Position numbers and translations under genes: made by a program. 64,000 nt of DNA from Rhynchopus sp. YZ270_cl-10 (Eukaryota; Euglenozoa; Diplonemea; Diplonemida; Diplonemidae), in assembly GCA_964035575.1 (NCBI GenBank), contig OZ037930.1, positions 310,001 to 374,000 of the forward strand. Direction: 5' to 3'. Below, one piece after another: positions 32,646 to 42,675 of the stretch (within the stretch, counting starts at the first letter, position 1; every line of letters starts with the position of its first letter). Below the pieces are notes generated by a model. It did not search any database and had not been told where the DNA came from. It saw only the letters and a list, made by a program, of their open reading frames with translations.

Positions 32646-33940
32646 CAAGAGAGAAAATGGGAAAAATTGGGTTACGCGCTTCGCATCGATAGGGGAGTGG
32701 GGAGGTGAGGTGAGGTGGAGGGTACAAAAAGAAAGCAAGGTTTCAAAGCCTCTATGTACTTAGGTCACCTCAAAAGAAAAGTGGGTTTTTTTTTTTTTTT
32801 TTGTGTAAGTGGGTTGTGCTGCAAGAGAGAGTGGTGTGTGGTGGGGGTGGAGTGGAGAGGAGGAGTCACTGAGGGGGAACAGGGGGGGTGTCAAAAGCAG
32901 GTGGTATCAAAATTTGACTTGAAAAAAAGGGCTTCTCGTGAACAGTGTACCTTTCGGTGCATAATTCCGGTGTACTACACCTGGGTGGACCCCCCCGACC
33001 AAGAGAAGGAACAGTTTTGTAAGACAATCCTTGAGTCTCTCCTTAGCCACCTTACAGTAGGACAAAGAAACTTGGCGACCAAATAACTTGTCGGGTTTTC
33101 TTGTATTTGGCGACTTTTTTGATCGCCAATATTACTTGTCCTACTGTAAGTGGATAAGAGAAATAGGTTAGTTATTGATGGACCCCACCAGCCGAGTGAA
33201 AGCACATTAGAAAAGCGATTTTTTTTTTGAAAAAGAATTGAAAGAAAAAACAAAAAAAGCAAGAACTATGGAAGGTGAACGCAAAGACATCAAGGTGGGC
33301 AATGATGTGCCAGCGTTCGCTTGGTCACCTTGGGGGGGGGACGATGGCAAAGATAAACATAAGGGGGGAGGTTAAAAGTAACGCTTCTGCGGACGCAGGC
33401 ACCACTCATCAAGAGAGAAGAAAAAATATGACACTTTTCGTCACATAACACACAGAGAAAAAGACACACCTGTGGTACAAAAGGCTTCGGTCATGAGCAC
33501 AGATACAGTTCCCTTCAAGGCGGGCAATTTAGGTGGGTTGTCAACACAAAAGAAGTGGCGTACAATCTTCTCTTTGAAGACACAGTGACGCACCTAAAGT
33601 GAACATAATAATTTATTTTAAAAAAAAAATACACACAACTGTGCTGTCTGACACAACGTCACTACTGACACTCCTCCACTGCAAAAAAACTGCAGCAGAG
33701 CACTTTGTTAAGAATAAGGCCAAGATACATACACACATACGCAAAATGCTTCGCTCTGATCCACACATTTTGCACTTTTCACAACACACATCCCTCAGCA
33801 TCCCGATCCAGAACAACCAACAAGAAACTCGCTAGGCTGCACTGGTAGGACAAATTTTCCCCCCCTATATAAGCAAAAATGGTTTTTCTTTACAAAAAAA
33901 TCGGGTCGTCTCTTTTGAAAATTCTAAAAAATACCAAATT
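32646..33940. other. Intergenic spacer
   Basis: No gene is supported. It holds a T-run (about 32787-32802), a variant of the CTTAGGTCACCT motif at about 32759, a GCTTCTCGTGAACAGTGTACC box at 32930 that recurs near 44930 and 62062, and the hairpin element at 33047. Confidence 0.55.
33047..33153. mobile_element. 107-bp fold-back element
   Basis: Arms of about 32 nt read CCAC.TTACAGTAGGACAA and onward to TTGGCGA, with inverse copies at the right. The loop has TTGTCGGGTTTTCTTG. It starts with CAC if one C is left to the flank, like other elements here. No coding capacity. Confidence 0.55.
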
Positions 33941-34747
33941 TCAGAGCTTCGCCTCACATTCCCCTGATTCTTTTGGGTTTGCGTTGTACATAATTATCCA
34001 GCAGATTCTTGATGTTTTGAAAGGGTGTCGCCCTTTGAAGGAGAATTCTGCTACATCTTCCACAAGGAGGGGCGCACCACGTGGCACCACACCTCGGCGC
34101 ACTGCGAAGTGCCTTATGATCTTTAGCAACGACACCGGGAGACTGCACAACCGTTCGGCCCACACCTCTGCTGCAATGTCTGGGACCAGCCGTCTCTTCA
34201 TCATGCCGCCAGGCATACCTTCTTTCCCTTTCATACTTTTCACAAGAATCGCGGGGTTGAAGGTGAACCCCCAGCTCCATGGGCACCCTGCCGCAATTTG
34301 GTTTTGCATTAACGTATCGTGCATGATAGGGAAGAGCCCGATGCCTTGATGGTCTTCTCGAAGCCCTGAGAAGATTGATTGGAACAGAGCGCGGTCGGTC
34401 TGGGCCTGCTGGGAGGAGGTGAGGAGGGTGTGGAAGTGTTTGCACAGCGCCGCATGCGCACCACACCTTCCGGGAACCTGAAGGGCTTTGAAGTGCCCTG
34501 CGAGACACCCAACCTGCGCACCCACGCATCGTCCAGAGGCTCGGTTTTGCCATGCCACGCTAACACATGGTGCTAGCACGCAGACATCATACAGTGCGCA
34601 GGCGTATACATATAAATCATCGGCATCTGCTTCAAGACTCTGCATTAAAGGGTTTTCCGCCTGCAAACCTGCATAAAAGCAGGCAAACCCATCTCGTGAC
34701 GTCTTCGACAGCGGTACCAACTCTACATCATCAATACTAGGAGGCAT
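33941..34747 (-). CDS. Hypothetical protein, 268 aa
   Basis: The start is MPPSIDDVELVPLSKTSRDG, 16 nt after an acceptor-like CCCCTCTCACAG. There is no signal peptide and no clear membrane helix. A Cys/Ala-rich stretch (YVYACALYDVCVLAPCVSVA) lies near residues 47-66, and a Lys/Gly/Met-rich loop (KSMKGKEGMPGGMMKRR) near 174-190. The C-terminal third looks helical (VWAERLCSLPVSLLKIIRHF). I recognise no family. It is the next gene in the same direction upstream of the giant gene. Alternative frames in the middle are also open, so an unseen intron cannot be excluded. Confidence 0.55.
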   Translation of the reverse strand: MPPSIDDVELVPLSKTSRDGFACFYAGLQAENPLMQSLEADADDLYVYACALYDVCVLAPCVSVAWQNRASGRCVGAQVGCLAGHFKALQVPGRCGAHAALCKHFHTLLTSSQQAQTDRALFQSIFSGLREDHQGIGLFPIMHDTLMQNQIAAGCPWSWGFTFNPAILVKSMKGKEGMPGGMMKRRLVPDIAAEVWAERLCSLPVSLLKIIRHFAVRRGVVPRGAPLLVEDVAEFSFKGRHPFKTSRICWIIMYNANPKESGECEAKL

Positions 34748-35603
34748 GGTGTGTAGGGCTGTGAGAGGGGATTGATTAAAAGTTTGTAAAACGAAAAATT
34801 GGTTGGTTCTCTCTGTATTGCTTTGGCTTTTGTTTTTGTTTTTGCCGAAAAAGCAGGTTGGTGTGTAGGGCTGCGAGAGGGGGGTTTTGTTGTTTGGAAA
34901 AAAAAAAATGAAATTTCATCTCAATCTTCAAGGCGCATCGTGGCTGTGACGTGGTGGTGACGGGGAATGGTCGACGGGTTTGCGAGTGCAATGTTGAATA
35001 TGATGTCATCGCAATATTGACAAGAAATGCGAGGAACGTCAAGCGTTTTTTTTGACAACTCATCAAATGGTTGAAGCATGAATGCGAAAAAAAAGGGGGG
35101 GAAAGAAGCTTTTTTTTGTGGATGTTTTTTCTGTATTTTGGCTGGGGGTTTTGGGGAAGGAGGGAATATTTTTTTTTTCTTTTTGAGTAAATTGGGAACA
35201 AAGAAAAACTTTGTCAAAGCTAAAAAAAATATGAAAAGTGCCTCTCGTGGATATGTATCGTAAAAAGAGTGCGTTTCTTTGCCTCAAAACAAAAAATAAT
35301 AAAAATAAAGACGGGCTTGGTGCATTTAAGCCTATCTCCTCTGAAATAAAACACAACAAAAACAAAGAGGAATAAAATTGGGGTCTGGGCGATGGGGAAT
35401 GTGTTGGGGTGGAGGGGTCAAAAAAAAAGTACACAATACAGCCCTATTTTCTTGGTTTTTTGTACTGTATCCGCACTTTTTTTCGTCTGTCTTGAAGGTG
35501 GTGGGGGGAGAAGGGTGATTTCACTGAAGAGCATCGTTTTCTGCGTTCACCTTTTGTGTTCAGATATACCTCAGATATACGACACCTATCCCCGGTGAGA
35601 TCT

Positions 35604-35881
35604 CACGGCGGATTCGTCAAGGGGGACTACTAGTGGAACTACCAGTTGTACCGACTATGTGCTAAACTAGTAGTGTTGCTGGTGTAACACAAGGCGTAAA
35701 ACACTAGTCATTACTTAATGACTAGTAGTGGAACAACTAGCAAAAACGACTAACGCTAGTAACACTGTTAGTAAAGTAATAGTGTTTCTGGTGTAAAACT
35801 AGTCGTAAAACACTAGTCATTTAGACTAGTGTTTTAGTAGCACCTACCAGCAGTCCAAATCCCGTTGACTAGTCCGTTGTG
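35604..35881. mobile_element. Fold-back element rich in ACTAGT palindromes
   Basis: The ends are imperfect inverted copies of CAC..CGGA...GTCAA.GGG. Inside, ACTAGT or CTAGT occurs about ten times, in both orientations with GTGTTTTA and TAAAACACTAG blocks. The core is unlike surrounding DNA. No target duplication is clear. Confidence 0.5.
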
Positions 35882-36524
35882 CTCCCAAAAAGGGAAGGGA
35901 AGGGGGGGAAATTCCTCTTTTTTCTTTTTTGAGTAACCATTGTTGTCAGAATAGGGCTTCTGGGAGCCTTTGGATTGTCCAAAAAAAAGAAGAAATGAAT
36001 ATTTTTAATAAAAAACCCTGTTCATCATGTATAGTTGGGTTATGCTTCTCCACGTCATAGCTTTGAACATTGTCTAAAAAAAAATTTTACAAGATGAACC
36101 TAAGTTTAGTCACCTCAAAATTTTTACCTTTAAAAATATGGTCGGAGAAAGATGCGAGCAGAAGGGGGGTTTTGTGTTGTGAGAAAAGGGAGGGTTGGGG
36201 GGGTGGAGGTGCTGGGAATGGGGTTTTTTTTATTATTTTGGTGGAGAAGGTATTTGTGAGGGAAGATTCGCGCAAAGAAAAAAGAAAAAAAGAAAGTGCA
36301 AACGCCTCTCTGGGACAGCAGGCGCACCTCATTTTTGTCTGAAATTTGGAGGAGTTCTAGCATGCAAAACACCACCAAAACATCACTAAAAAAACCCCCC
36401 AAAATTCAGGCAAAATCAGGTGACAGGCACTAAAAAGGGTGTTGTGTTGTGTTGTGCTGTGTTTTGAAATTCGGTTATGGTAAATTCCTTAGCGGATATT
36501 GACCACAGAATAACTTTTCTTTTT

Positions 36525-36572
36525 TTTGAAAACTTGGTTGTATGTAGAAAAACACCCGAGGATGAGCTCCAC
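36525..36572 (-). repeat. Dispersed 45-nt repeat R1, copy a
   Basis: Read on the minus strand it is GTGGAGCTCATCCTCGGGTG, then a short variant part, then CAACCAAGTTTTCAAAAAAA, ending in an A run. The A-tail suggests a retroposed or transcribed unit. Other copies: 37078, 38622, 45398, 62150. Confidence 0.6.
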
Positions 36573-36939
36573 TATGTTTTGCTGTTGTTGTATAGATACC
36601 TTTACACCTAATGGTATAAAGATTTGTATTTAAATGTCGGCTTTTTTTCTTTTTTTTTTTTTTTTTTTGCACGAGGAGTCCTTTCTCTCCATGCAAAAAA
36701 AAAAGGAAGAAAAAAAAGATCTGACTCGAAAGACAATACGCTGGGACAGATTCCCATCATATCATGGTCAACACATTTTTTTTTTTGCTTTGTTGCCTTT
36801 TTTTTTTTTTTTGTGATGCACACCGACGATCCTTCCCCTTTTTAAAGAACTGATTTTCCAAAATCATCTTAAAAAGAGGTCAATCGGAAGCATTTAGGGC
36901 AATCATTTCGCATAAAAAAAAATTATCACAATGGTGCTC

Positions 36940-37020
36940 TGGGAGGGGTCGATATTGACAGGTCACTGACACAGGGACTTTATGGACACCCCTCTGATAT
37001 TGACAGGTCGCTGACCGATT
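36940..37020. repeat. ATTGACAGGTC boxes
   Basis: GATATTGACAGGTC followed by a TGAC box occurs twice (about 36950 and 36999). The same box lies outside both ends of the segment at 10756-12126. A short shared motif of unknown role. Confidence 0.4.
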
Positions 37021-37077
37021 TCCCGTAGGACCGCACATACCACCCGCAAAAAACACGGTCTTGGTTTTTTTTTTATT

Positions 37078-37130
37078 TTTTTGAAAATTTGGTTGTATTA
37101 GTGTAGACACCCGAGGATGCGCTCCACTCT
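37078..37130 (-). repeat. Dispersed repeat R1, copy b
   Basis: Minus strand: GGAGCGCATCCTCGGGTGTC, TACACTAATACAACCAAATT, then an A-rich tail. Confidence 0.6.
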
Positions 37131-37932
37131 TATATGTTTTTTTGTTTCTCTTCATATGACAGCTGTAAACCGTCATGTGAAAAAAGGAATTTCAAAAAAA
37201 AAAACCGTATCGCAAAAAATGACATAAAGATTTAATCAGATGACTCGAAACCCTCACTCGGGTGTCCGGGTCATCCTTTGAACAATAAAAGGAGAGGGTT
37301 TGGGTTTGGAGGTTGAGAAGGGTGTATTTCCCGGACGCTCAAAATTCACCTTTTGAAAAGAGAGATAAAAAAAGAGAGAGAAACAAAAAAAACAGTAGAA
37401 TCGGGGTAGGTAAGTAAAGTTGTTTTTCGTTGATTGCACAAAAATCCTCCTTTTTGAGGGATGATTTGGCGACCGTACCCCGGTTAATACTATTTCTCCT
37501 TTAAAGCAAGCTTCGTAGGAATAAAAAAAACTGTATTGAAACACACAATGCATTGTTTTTGTGTGTTCTTCTCCGTTTGGCCCTCTCTCTCTCGCTCTCT
37601 TTCTCTCCCTTTCTCCATCAGGTTGTGTTGTGAGTGTCCAGAAGGAGGGCTGTAATGCGTGGTGTTGTGGTGGATCTGTCAAGTAAAACTTTGCATTTGA
37701 TATAAGGAAGAAGGACCCCCCCCCTTAATCAGTACAGAGTGTATCTTTGACACAAAAAAAAAATTTAAAAAAACCACAAAAACCCACACCATTGTTTGCC
37801 ACTTCCTGTCTTGCTAGATTTAGTGTCATTTTCACTATTTTTTTATGCCAAACAAAAATCTCACCCTGAACCAGAGGAGGGTTCGGGGGGGGGGGGGGGG
37901 GGGGGGTACACAAAAAAAAGGTCACCCCTAAG

Positions 37933-38139
37933 CACACAGTGCGGACGAGTCGTCTACTCGCCTAAAACTCGTTTTTTTGGGTCTCAGCCCGAAAACTCGT
38001 CTTTTCACTCGTCTGTACTCGTCTCTTCGGCAAGTACCTACAAAACGTACTCGTCTCAACTCGTCACGACGAGTAGAGACGAATATTGGAGACGAGTATC
38101 GCCACTCGTCTACTCGGCACGACTCGTCCGCACTGTGTG
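37933..38139. mobile_element. 207-bp MITE with ACTCGTC core and 6-bp target duplication
   Basis: TIRs start CACACAGTGCGGACGAGTCG and are inverse copies over about 21 nt. CCTAAG flanks both ends (37927-37932, 38140-38145). The whole interior is built of ACTCGTC/GACGAGT units in both orientations. Same family as the 829-bp element at 21592 (CATACTGTGCGGGCGAGT, CCTAGG). Confidence 0.85.
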
Positions 38140-38621
38140 CCTAAGTGATCGAATAGTTCTGCTTTACAGAATGTCTGAGAGAAACGAAATATTATTATTT
38201 TTTTGTTTTTTTCGCATATTTTTCTTCCCCCCCAGCTAGCATTTGGGTGAGAAAAAAAAAAAAAGGCACCCCCATCTGTCAATGGGTGTGAGTGTGTGGG
38301 AGAGAGAGAGAGGGGTACAGCTCCGCAGTCCATATTAATTGACTGAGATATTATCTTATTTTTTGGCCTCCACAAAAACCACGAAAAAAAAAACCTATTT
38401 TTTTGGTGGCATGGAGAGGAGGAGGAGAAGGGGGTGGGGGGGTTTGAGTTTTTTTTGTATTTTCATTGTTCTTATAACTATGTATTGGGGGGGGGAAAAG
38501 AAATCCGTGGAGATAAAAAAGAGAAGAGTGTTGTTGGGTTTGGGAATTTCATGTAGTGGACTAAGGTAAACTCAAATGGCGTCTTCCTTTTTTAGACAGC
38601 CATTTTGATTGTTTTATTGAA

Positions 38622-38665
38622 AAGATTGCATTATTAGTGTAGCCGAGGATGAGCTCCACTCTATA
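38622..38665 (-). repeat. Dispersed repeat R1, copy c
   Basis: Minus strand: GTGGAGCTCATCCTCGGCTA then CACTAATAATGCAATC; more diverged than the other copies. Confidence 0.5.
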
Positions 38666-39819
38666 CTTTATTTGAAAATTTTGGAAAAAAAAAAATCACA
38701 TTTTTTTTTCTTTGCGCTGCGAACCAAGAAAGATATCATGAAGCGGGTAGACCGTTAAGGCGGCGTTACCCTGCTTGATGTGGCTTGAACAGCAATTTGG
38801 GGGTTTATTTTTAGATCAGATTTCAAAATAGTCGAAGTTTTTTGTATCTTTTTTGCGCCAAAAAAAGCAAAAAAAAAAAGCAAAATAAAAAAGCTTAGCT
38901 TCGACTCCTCCCCTAAAAAAAAAGCAATGGGGACAAAAGGAGGGTTGGGATTGGGATCGGGGTGCCCTTTTTTTTTGTTATTTGGTGCATCTCACAGATC
39001 TCACAAAAGAGTATGAAAATGTGTTTAAAATCAGTGTTTTTGGGGTAAATCCCGTGGAATATAGCCCAATTGTGGTGTGTGGAAAGATGTCAATCCATGT
39101 GTATCGCAAAATAAATGCTGTTTTCTTTTGATTATTTTTTGGGGGGGGAAATAGTGTCGTTTTTTATGGCAAGGTTTTCCCTTTTGGGTGATGGAGGAGG
39201 GGGGAAAGTGTTGCCGTTCTCTCACCCCTTTTCTTGTAGTTGTTTGATGCGTTTTGACGCTTCCACACACACACTACCTCCATGCCTTTGTAGGGTGGTG
39301 TTGCGGAGCACGGTTGGGGTTAAGTGAACATCATGACACTTTCCGCTCACAAAGTAGTGCGCGTAAAAAAAAGAGAGAAAAATTGAAAGTGCAAACGCTT
39401 CACCGTTCATTTGGACGCAGACACAGTTTTTTTTTTTTTTTCCTCTCAGAAAAGCACTTCATTGGCATAAAAAAAATATTGGTTGTTAGAACATTTTTAG
39501 TTTTTTGTTTATTTTCGGATATTTTAGGTCAGAGGTTGGGTGCTCCTGCTGCGGAAGGGGAGGTGAAAAAGAAAGGCGAAAGTCGATAAACGTGAGGGGA
39601 ACACCTCAAAAATGAAGGCGCTGTGTTGCGATATTTAAAAAAACGTAATTTTTTTTGACACAAAAATTACAAAAAAAAAAAAAAAAAAAAAAAAAAGAGA
39701 GAGAGAGAGTGAGTGAGTGAGTAATAGGAAGGTCGAAGGTGCGAAATGACCTTCAACCTCACCTCAACTTTGTTCAAAAACCATAAGGTCGGAGAGTAAA
39801 AAAAAATAAAAGTGAAGTT

Positions 39820-39868
39820 CTTAATGCATCTCCCGCTGACCCACATAACGATGCCGGAATAAGCAGCT
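39820..39868. repeat. Dispersed repeat R3, diverged copy
   Basis: GTGAAGTTCTTAATGCATCT, then CTGACCCACATAACGATGCC. Other copies at 3104, 45048 and 62005. Confidence 0.5.
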
Positions 39869-40837
39869 GGAATGAAAGCATAAAAGAGGGGATGGGAATC
39901 AAACCCTGGGGGGATTTTACATAAAGGAGGCAGTCAAAATACAGTTTATTTTTATTTTATTTTTTTGAATATTTCTTGTTTTCGAGCACACGAGAAAATA
40001 AGAAAATTGATTAAGATGGTTTCCTGGCTTCGTAGGGTCACCTTAGCTTTAAAGAGAAGTAGACAGTGCACACACCTCATTGAACACGGATGCCCCGAGG
40101 GGGTGGCAGACACAAGATGTTTACTTCTTCTTCTTTTTGAAAAAAGTGTAAAAAAAATATCAAAAAAAAAAAGGGATAACGATGACTTCAAAGACTGTAG
40201 TCTCACAGCCACCTTACCTTTTATCAAAAAAAAAAATGTGATTTGACATGCAACTGATCGCGACTCTTTTTTTGCCTTTTTTTGGAGCAAAATGGAACAA
40301 AAACAATGGAAGGAGACGGGGTAAGGAAAGAGGAATTTAAAAAAAAAAAAACTTTCTTGTGCAGATCGATGATCGATGAGAGGGTTGTGTTGGTTGTTTG
40401 GCAGGGTGTAAGGCTTGCAGAGGCGTTGAAACAAACACAACATATAACGTTTCAGTTTGAAACCCTAAGCATACAACAACACAATACACACCCTAGCCAT
40501 GAAACAAAAGAATTAGAATCATATACTTTCAGTTCAGAATTGAAAGTATATGAAACTTAAAAGAAGAAGAAGAAAAAGAAAAACGGAAGCAAGCAGGAAA
40601 TCCACCACTCCCATTTTTCTAACACACCACCACACTCCCCTTTCTCCCATCAAATCACACAAAACAAACCTACACAAGAAAGTTGAACTGATGTGCTCCG
40701 ACTCGTCAAAGCTATTTCAGTCTCTTTTGTGGTTCCCTCCCATATTCCCCAGTCTCCTACCCATTTATTTTTATTTCCATTCGAAGAAGTCACATATCAC
40801 CACAATATTCGATACACAAAAAAAAAAATTCTTTTGA

Positions 40838-40868
40838 AATGAACCTAAGCCTCTCGTGTGCTTAGTGA
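40838..40868. repeat. Intergenic hairpin box R2
   Basis: ATGAACCTAAGCCTCTCGTG followed by CTTAG can pair CTAAGC with GCTTAG around an A/C/G loop. Similar boxes stand at 46020, 51604, 56033 and 63637, all between genes. Could be an RNA-level signal; role unknown. Confidence 0.5.
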
Positions 40869-41179
40869 AAAAAGTGAAAAAAAAAATAAAGGGGCGAAAG
40901 AAAGAAAGAACGATAGGTGGATTGTACTCAACCATTCGGACTGGGGGGGCGTGGGAGGTGTCCAAAGGTTGAATAGAGCGGTAGAAGAAAAAAAAAGTTT
41001 TTTTTTCTGATAAATTGTTTGGAGTAGTGTAGGTTGCCTCGGTTGTGTTGCCACAGTTGTGCAAATCTCCACTGTCTGTTTTCTTTTGAAAAAAGTGATG
41101 ATAGGATCGGGGGGATGTGTCTCTGATTGAGCGCACATTATTCCGCAAATCCCAAAAAAAAAAAAGGGGAGTTTTGAAT

Positions 41180-41398
41180 CACGGATGCTGCCAGATCTGG
41201 CCAGATCTCCAGATCTGGGCCGCCCAGATCTGGCCAGATCTGGAAAAAAAATTTTTTTTTTTTGAAAAAAAAATTTTCCCAGACGTCCCAGATCTGGCCA
41301 GATCTGGCCAGATCTGGAAACAAGATCTCCACATCTGGAAAACGAGCCAGATCTGGGAAATTGGCCCCCAAATCTGGCCAGATCTGGCAGCATCCGTG
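41180..41398. mobile_element. 219-bp MITE built of CCAGATCTGG palindromes, 6-bp duplication
   Basis: TIRs start CACGGATGCTGCCAGATCTG and are inverse copies over about 28 nt. TTGAAT flanks both ends (41174-41179, 41399-41404). The interior is almost wholly CCAGATCTGG or its parts, with an A-run/T-run in the middle. Confidence 0.85.
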
Positions 41399-42675
41399 TT
41401 GAATGGGTTTTTAATGAAGTTTTTTTGTTTGCGTTGTGCTCCAGTAAACGTGTTTGGAACATCCCTAGGATGGTATGATACATACACATCAACACAAAAG
41501 AAAAAGAAAAAGAAAAAGAGAACGCTACGTAAGATGGAGCCTCTCGTGCACAACACATCTTAACAAAAAAGCAATCTTTTTTTTTTTTGTGAACGGCATC
41601 TTCAAAAGAGGGGGGTTTTTTTTTTTTGGTTGTTGTCAACAAAAAATCGCCTAACGGGGCGCAGGCATTTGACACACTCCGCGGGGTTTTTTTTTTCTTT
41701 AAAAGGGGGATAAAATAGAGCTCTGGGCGAAGAACACTTTTGATGGTGTGTTACAAAAAAAAAAGGGGGGTATTGAAGGATGAAGTGCGTCTCACTGTAC
41801 ACACACATCACAAAACGATAGATACCAGTTACCAGACAGTTTTTGGGTGAAAAAAGGAAACAAAGTGGAGGTACAACGTGCCGCAATGCACTTAACAGAG
41901 AAGCTGGTTTGTATGAAAAAAAGCTAGGTTGATATGTCCTTATGAAGTGGCCAATTTTTTTTTTACGTCAAATCAGCAAAAAGAATGGATAAAGATAAAT
42001 TTCATTTGAAAAATAAAGAAGTGGAAGGTTTCTGTGTACACAATCATGTCAACAAAAAAAGAAGAAATCGTGCAAAATGCCCCACCGGAAGAAGGAAACA
42101 CCAAGCGGACAATATAAAACACAGATTCAACAAAAAAAGAAAAAGTTGACAAAAATTGAACCCTAAGCCTTATTTCATGCTAAGTCACAGTAACAATAAA
42201 TAAAATGCCATGTGGCCGTTCCGGGACATACCTACCTTAGAAATCTTCATACATAAAAGAAAGCATTCTCTTTCATACAAAAAATATTGCACTTTCAGCC
42301 ACGTGCACCTCCCACCAACCTTTTTCAAAAAAAATACCGCAAAAATTGCCAAATCGAAGGTACGCTACTATAAAAAAAAGGGGCCATTTTTGCGTAACAA
42401 GTGAATTCCGAAGACATCCACAAAAGGGGAGTTTGAAAATGTTTTTTGGTTTTTATTTTTTTTTGAAAGTGCTTTATGCATTGGGGGAGGGGAGGCGGTG
42501 GGAAAAAAACTATAAAAGTCGTCAGAACAAATGGACTGAAAAAGTTCAGAAAAAAAAAACGATGATGCTTTGAAAAATAAGGGCGGAGGGGGGGGGACAA
42601 AACGGGGGCAAAGGGGCTACACAAAGCGCCCTCAGTTTTTTTTATCCTTTTTTTTCCATTTTATAACCTCTTATT

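Larger units (their letters stand above)
34748..42675. other. Gene-free A/T-rich region of 7.9 kb
   Basis: Homopolymers of A, T or G up to about 28 nt are frequent (for example A at about 39671-39696 and G at about 37888-37906). I find no frame with gene-like composition on either strand. Three fold-back elements (35604, 37933, 41180) and several short dispersed repeats lie in it. Genes with many short exons could be missed. Confidence 0.55.
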
